Below, piece by piece: positions 40,383 to 42,018 of a DNA stretch of 42,018 nucleotides. How positions within the stretch are numbered: the first letter of the stretch is position 1; each line of letters begins with the position of its first letter. The notes beneath the pieces are model-generated. The model was not told where the DNA came from, ran no database searches, and saw only the letters and a program-made list of their open reading frames with translations. The translations under genes and the position numbers were made by a program. Source of the DNA: Acidimicrobiaceae bacterium (GTDB lineage: Bacteria > Actinomycetota > Acidimicrobiia > Acidimicrobiales > RAAP-2); the NCBI GenBank assembly GCA_027451285.1, contig DAIDJP010000021.1:1-42018 (forward strand), in the 5' to 3' direction.

Positions 40383-40850
40383 TTAGAGGCCGATGTCCTC
40401 GAACCAGAGGTCGTGGTGGTCGGCGATGAACGTGGCGAGCAGCTCGGTGCAGGCCGGATCGTCGAGGACGATCACCTCGACGCCGAGTTCGCGCAGCCAG
40501 TCGTGCCCGCCGTAGAAATTGGTGGCCTCGCCGATCACGACGGCGCCGATGTTGAACTGACGCACCAGGCCCGAGCAGTACCAGCAGGGTGAGAGGGTGG
40601 TGACCATCACGCAGTCGGCGTAGTCGCGCCGGCGACCCGCGCGGCGAAAGGCGTCGGTCTCGGCGTGGGTCGAGGCGTCGTCGTTTTGGACGCGTCGGTT
40701 GTGGCCGGATCCCAGGAGTTCACCCTCGCGGGTGAAGAGCGCGGCCCCGATGGGGATACCGCCCTCGGCCAGGCCCGCGACGGCCTCGTCGTAGGCGGTG
40801 GCGAGCATGGTGCGCGCGAGTTCGAGGTCAAGAGTCCGAGACGTGTCCAT
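40383..40850 (-). CDS. Cytosine deaminase, fungal FCY1-like zinc type
   Basis: This 155-residue deaminase has the zinc motifs HAETDAF and TTLSPCWYCSGLV (HxE and PCxxC). Around them the sequence follows yeast cytosine deaminase: GHNRRVQNDD, VVIGEATNFYGG, LGVEVIVLDD and the conserved end WFEDIG. It should convert cytosine to uracil, feeding the adjacent upp. I chose ATG 40850 (MDTSRTLDLELARTML); an upstream open frame to 40994 lacks family character. Stops of this gene and upp abut. Confidence 0.9.
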   Translation of the reverse strand: MDTSRTLDLELARTMLATAYDEAVAGLAEGGIPIGAALFTREGELLGSGHNRRVQNDDASTHAETDAFRRAGRRRDYADCVMVTTLSPCWYCSGLVRQFNIGAVVIGEATNFYGGHDWLRELGVEVIVLDDPACTELLATFIADHHDLWFEDIGL

Positions 40851-40872
40851 CGGAAAAGTATGCTCCAGCACC

Positions 40873-41481
40873 GTGGGTTCGCGCGCGTACACGGTTGACA
40901 TCGGCTCGCAACGGGTGGACCTTCCGGTCGTTCCTCTGTCGAGTGATTTGTCGCTCGCCCTGTTGATCACGGTGGACATGGGCGTGGGATTCATGGAGCG
41001 CGCCGGCCAGGAGTTGGCCGCGTTGCTCGCTCCTCACGACGTCGACGTGGTCGCGACGGTGGCCACGATGGGAATCCCCGTCGCACACGAGGTCACCCGC
41101 CACCTGGGACTTGATCAGTACGTGGTCTTGCACAAGACCCCCAAGATCCACCTGGCCGACGCGGTGAAGGAGTCGGTGCGCTCCATCACCACCGACGCCG
41201 ACCAGCGGCTCCTCTTCGATCGGGCGCGGGTCAAGGACGTCGCGGGCAAGCGGGTGGCCATCGTCGACGACGTGATCTCCACCGGCGCGTCCACCGGTGC
41301 CGCGCTGCGTCTGCTGCGCCGCGTCGACGCGCAGATCGTGGCCATCGGCACACTGGTGACCGAAGCGTCACTGTGGCGTGAGTCACTGGGTGCCGACGCC
41401 GCGATGGTGCACGCCCTGGGCTCGATACCCATCTTCCACCCGACTGACGGCGGGGAACTCGTCGAAGACTGGATCGGCTAG
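40873..41481 (+). CDS. Purine-type phosphoribosyltransferase family protein
   Basis: This protein of about 202 residues carries the PRPP-binding signature KRVAIVDDVISTGASTGAAL, and an upstream TVATMGIPVAHEVTRHLGLDQYVVLHKTPKIHLAD strongly resembles adenine phosphoribosyltransferase-like enzymes. The base is not certain. Start GTG 40873 (VGSRAYTVDIGSQ) is preferred; there is no clear ribosome binding site, so translation may be leaderless. It is divergent from the cytosine deaminase with 22 bases between starts, continuing a base-salvage group. Confidence 0.78.
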   Translation: MGSRAYTVDIGSQRVDLPVVPLSSDLSLALLITVDMGVGFMERAGQELAALLAPHDVDVVATVATMGIPVAHEVTRHLGLDQYVVLHKTPKIHLADAVKESVRSITTDADQRLLFDRARVKDVAGKRVAIVDDVISTGASTGAALRLLRRVDAQIVAIGTLVTEASLWRESLGADAAMVHALGSIPIFHPTDGGELVEDWIG

Positions 41482-41490
41482 CGCCCCTCA

Positions 41491-41573
41491 TTTCGACGAA
41501 GTCTTATGTCGATCTGATCTAGGCCACAGGACTCTCCCAGAGTGCGCCGAGAAGATGTTTTCGACGTCTTACG
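41491..41573 (+). promoter_or_regulatory. Near-direct repeat upstream of two secreted-protein genes
   Basis: TTTCGACGAAGTCTTATG (41491-41508) recurs as TTTCGACGTCTTACG (41559-41573) with two bases deleted. They lie about 67 bases apart before the small secreted protein (41589). Two copies of a binding site or of a promoter are plausible. The rest of this 107-base gap holds nothing I recognise. Confidence 0.35.
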
Positions 41574-41588
41574 AACCCAGGAGTGACT

Positions 41589-41699
41589 ATGCGTACTCGA
41601 ATCATGAAGCGAATTGGCCTGTCGGCGGCTGCGGTGCTGAGCGTTGGCGTCGTAACCCTTACCCTCGTCGCCCCCGTGCTCAGCATCGCCGGGAATTAG
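41589..41699 (+). CDS. 36-residue peptide resembling a lone signal peptide
   Basis: The frame MRTRIMKRIGLSAAAVLSVG to VLSIAGN and stop has a basic N-terminus and one hydrophobic helix but nothing after. CAGGAG (41577-41582) precedes ATG 41589. It resembles the signal peptide of the next protein (arginine-rich start, GLS, then TLVA and S-AG), so it may be a remnant of a duplicated gene or a small membrane peptide. Ten bases separate it from the next ATG, and GGAGAGAGAC covers that gap. Confidence 0.5.
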   Translation: MRTRIMKRIGLSAAAVLSVGVVTLTLVAPVLSIAGN

Positions 41700-41708
41700 G
41701 AGAGAGAC

Positions 41709-42018
41709 ATGAATCGCACCACTCGAAACCGAGTACTCACCCGTGCCGGCCTGTCGGTCGGCACTGCACTCACCGCCAGCGTGCTGGCCTTCACCCTCGT
41801 AGCGGCCGGCGTGAGCGTCGCGGGCGCCGCTCCGCGTGCGCTGGATCACGCGCGCACGCATCACTCCCACGACGCCAAGGGTCTGCGCGGGCGCGTCACC
41901 GCGGTGTCTGCCACTTCGCTGACCATCAGCAACGACGGCCAGTCCTCGACCTTCACCCTCGACGCCAACACCGCCTTCGTGAAGGACGGCCTGGCGATCC
42001 CCGCCAGTGACGTGACCG
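41709..42018 (+). CDS. Secreted DUF5666-like protein, N-terminal part
   Basis: From ATG 41709 (GGAGAGAG upstream) the visible 103 residues include a signal peptide ending SVAGAAP, a His-rich stretch (LDHARTHHSHDAKG) and the start of a DUF5666-type beta domain (LRGRVTAVSATSLTISNDGQ and FTLDANTAFVKDGLAI). Such proteins are secreted or surface-bound with unknown function. The His-rich segment may bind metal. The gene continues beyond the window end. Confidence 0.7.
   Translation, partial: MNRTTRNRVLTRAGLSVGTALTASVLAFTLVAAGVSVAGAAPRALDHARTHHSHDAKGLRGRVTAVSATSLTISNDGQSSTFTLDANTAFVKDGLAIPASDVT

Overview
The window is gene-dense, GC-rich DNA with many GTG starts and ATGA or GTGA stop/start overlaps. 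An F420-type oxidoreductase, a long-form HisG, an actinobacterial-style heterodimeric ABC exporter and short leaders all point to an actinomycete-like bacterium. Arsenic, copper and iron functions fit an acidic or metal-rich habitat and would suit the class Acidimicrobiia, but that placement is inference. The window starts inside one gene and ends inside another, and no noncoding stretch exceeds about 220 bases. I saw no tRNA, rRNA, CRISPR array, insertion sequence or integrase.

Layout. 1-2.8 kb: an ArsR-rhodanese regulator coupled to a cut-off DsrE gene, divergent from an MFS transporter, then a Gmad2 surface protein. 2.9-5.2 kb: a methyltransferase, a sulfotransferase and an APS kinase, which makes the sulfotransferase's donor PAPS. 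5.2-7.4 kb: an arsenic operon (ArsR, a DsrE-like protein, Acr3, ArsC). 7.5-12.2 kb, minus strand: a GNAT protein, a Sco1 copper chaperone, a PAP2 phosphatase, an ArsB/SLC13-type transporter, pirin and an unknown membrane protein, with a triple inverted repeat between the last two.

12.3-18.6 kb: histidine biosynthesis. hisA lies alone on the minus strand, divergent from a YerC/TrpR-like regulator that heads hisG-hisD-hisCB-hisH-hisF-hisIE. Two enzymes are unusual: HisC and HisB are fused in one reading frame, and HisD is about 80 residues short yet keeps its zinc and catalytic residues. No histidinol-phosphate phosphatase is visible.

18.6-25.7 kb: the most unusual part. A NarL-type two-component system faces a six-gene operon: three cupredoxins with CuA-like Cys-x3-Cys loops (two lacking the expected histidine), a Tat-exported ferredoxin-type protein with one cluster cysteine replaced by threonine, an NrfD-type membrane subunit, and an Ig-like membrane-anchored protein. 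No molybdopterin subunit, heme protein or oxidase is present. It looks like an undescribed quinone-linked, copper-dependent electron-transfer complex at the outer face of the membrane. A perfect 20-base palindrome lies just before its first ribosome binding site.

25.7-30.8 kb: a ferric-iron-type ABC importer (binding protein, fused double permease, ATPase) followed by a membrane protein with two ExxE motifs like FTR1 iron permeases and a small membrane protein. Inverted repeats sit over the first ribosome binding site and between the binding protein and the permease.

30.8-42.0 kb: mostly housekeeping genes: an extradiol dioxygenase-family protein, an amino-acid permease and glutamate dehydrogenase converging on a shared 18-base-pair-stem terminator, an F420-type oxidoreductase, a heterodimeric ABC exporter with one degenerate ATP site, a pyrimidine-salvage group (Upp, cytosine deaminase, a phosphoribosyltransferase), and two secreted proteins with related signal peptides, the last cut by the window end.
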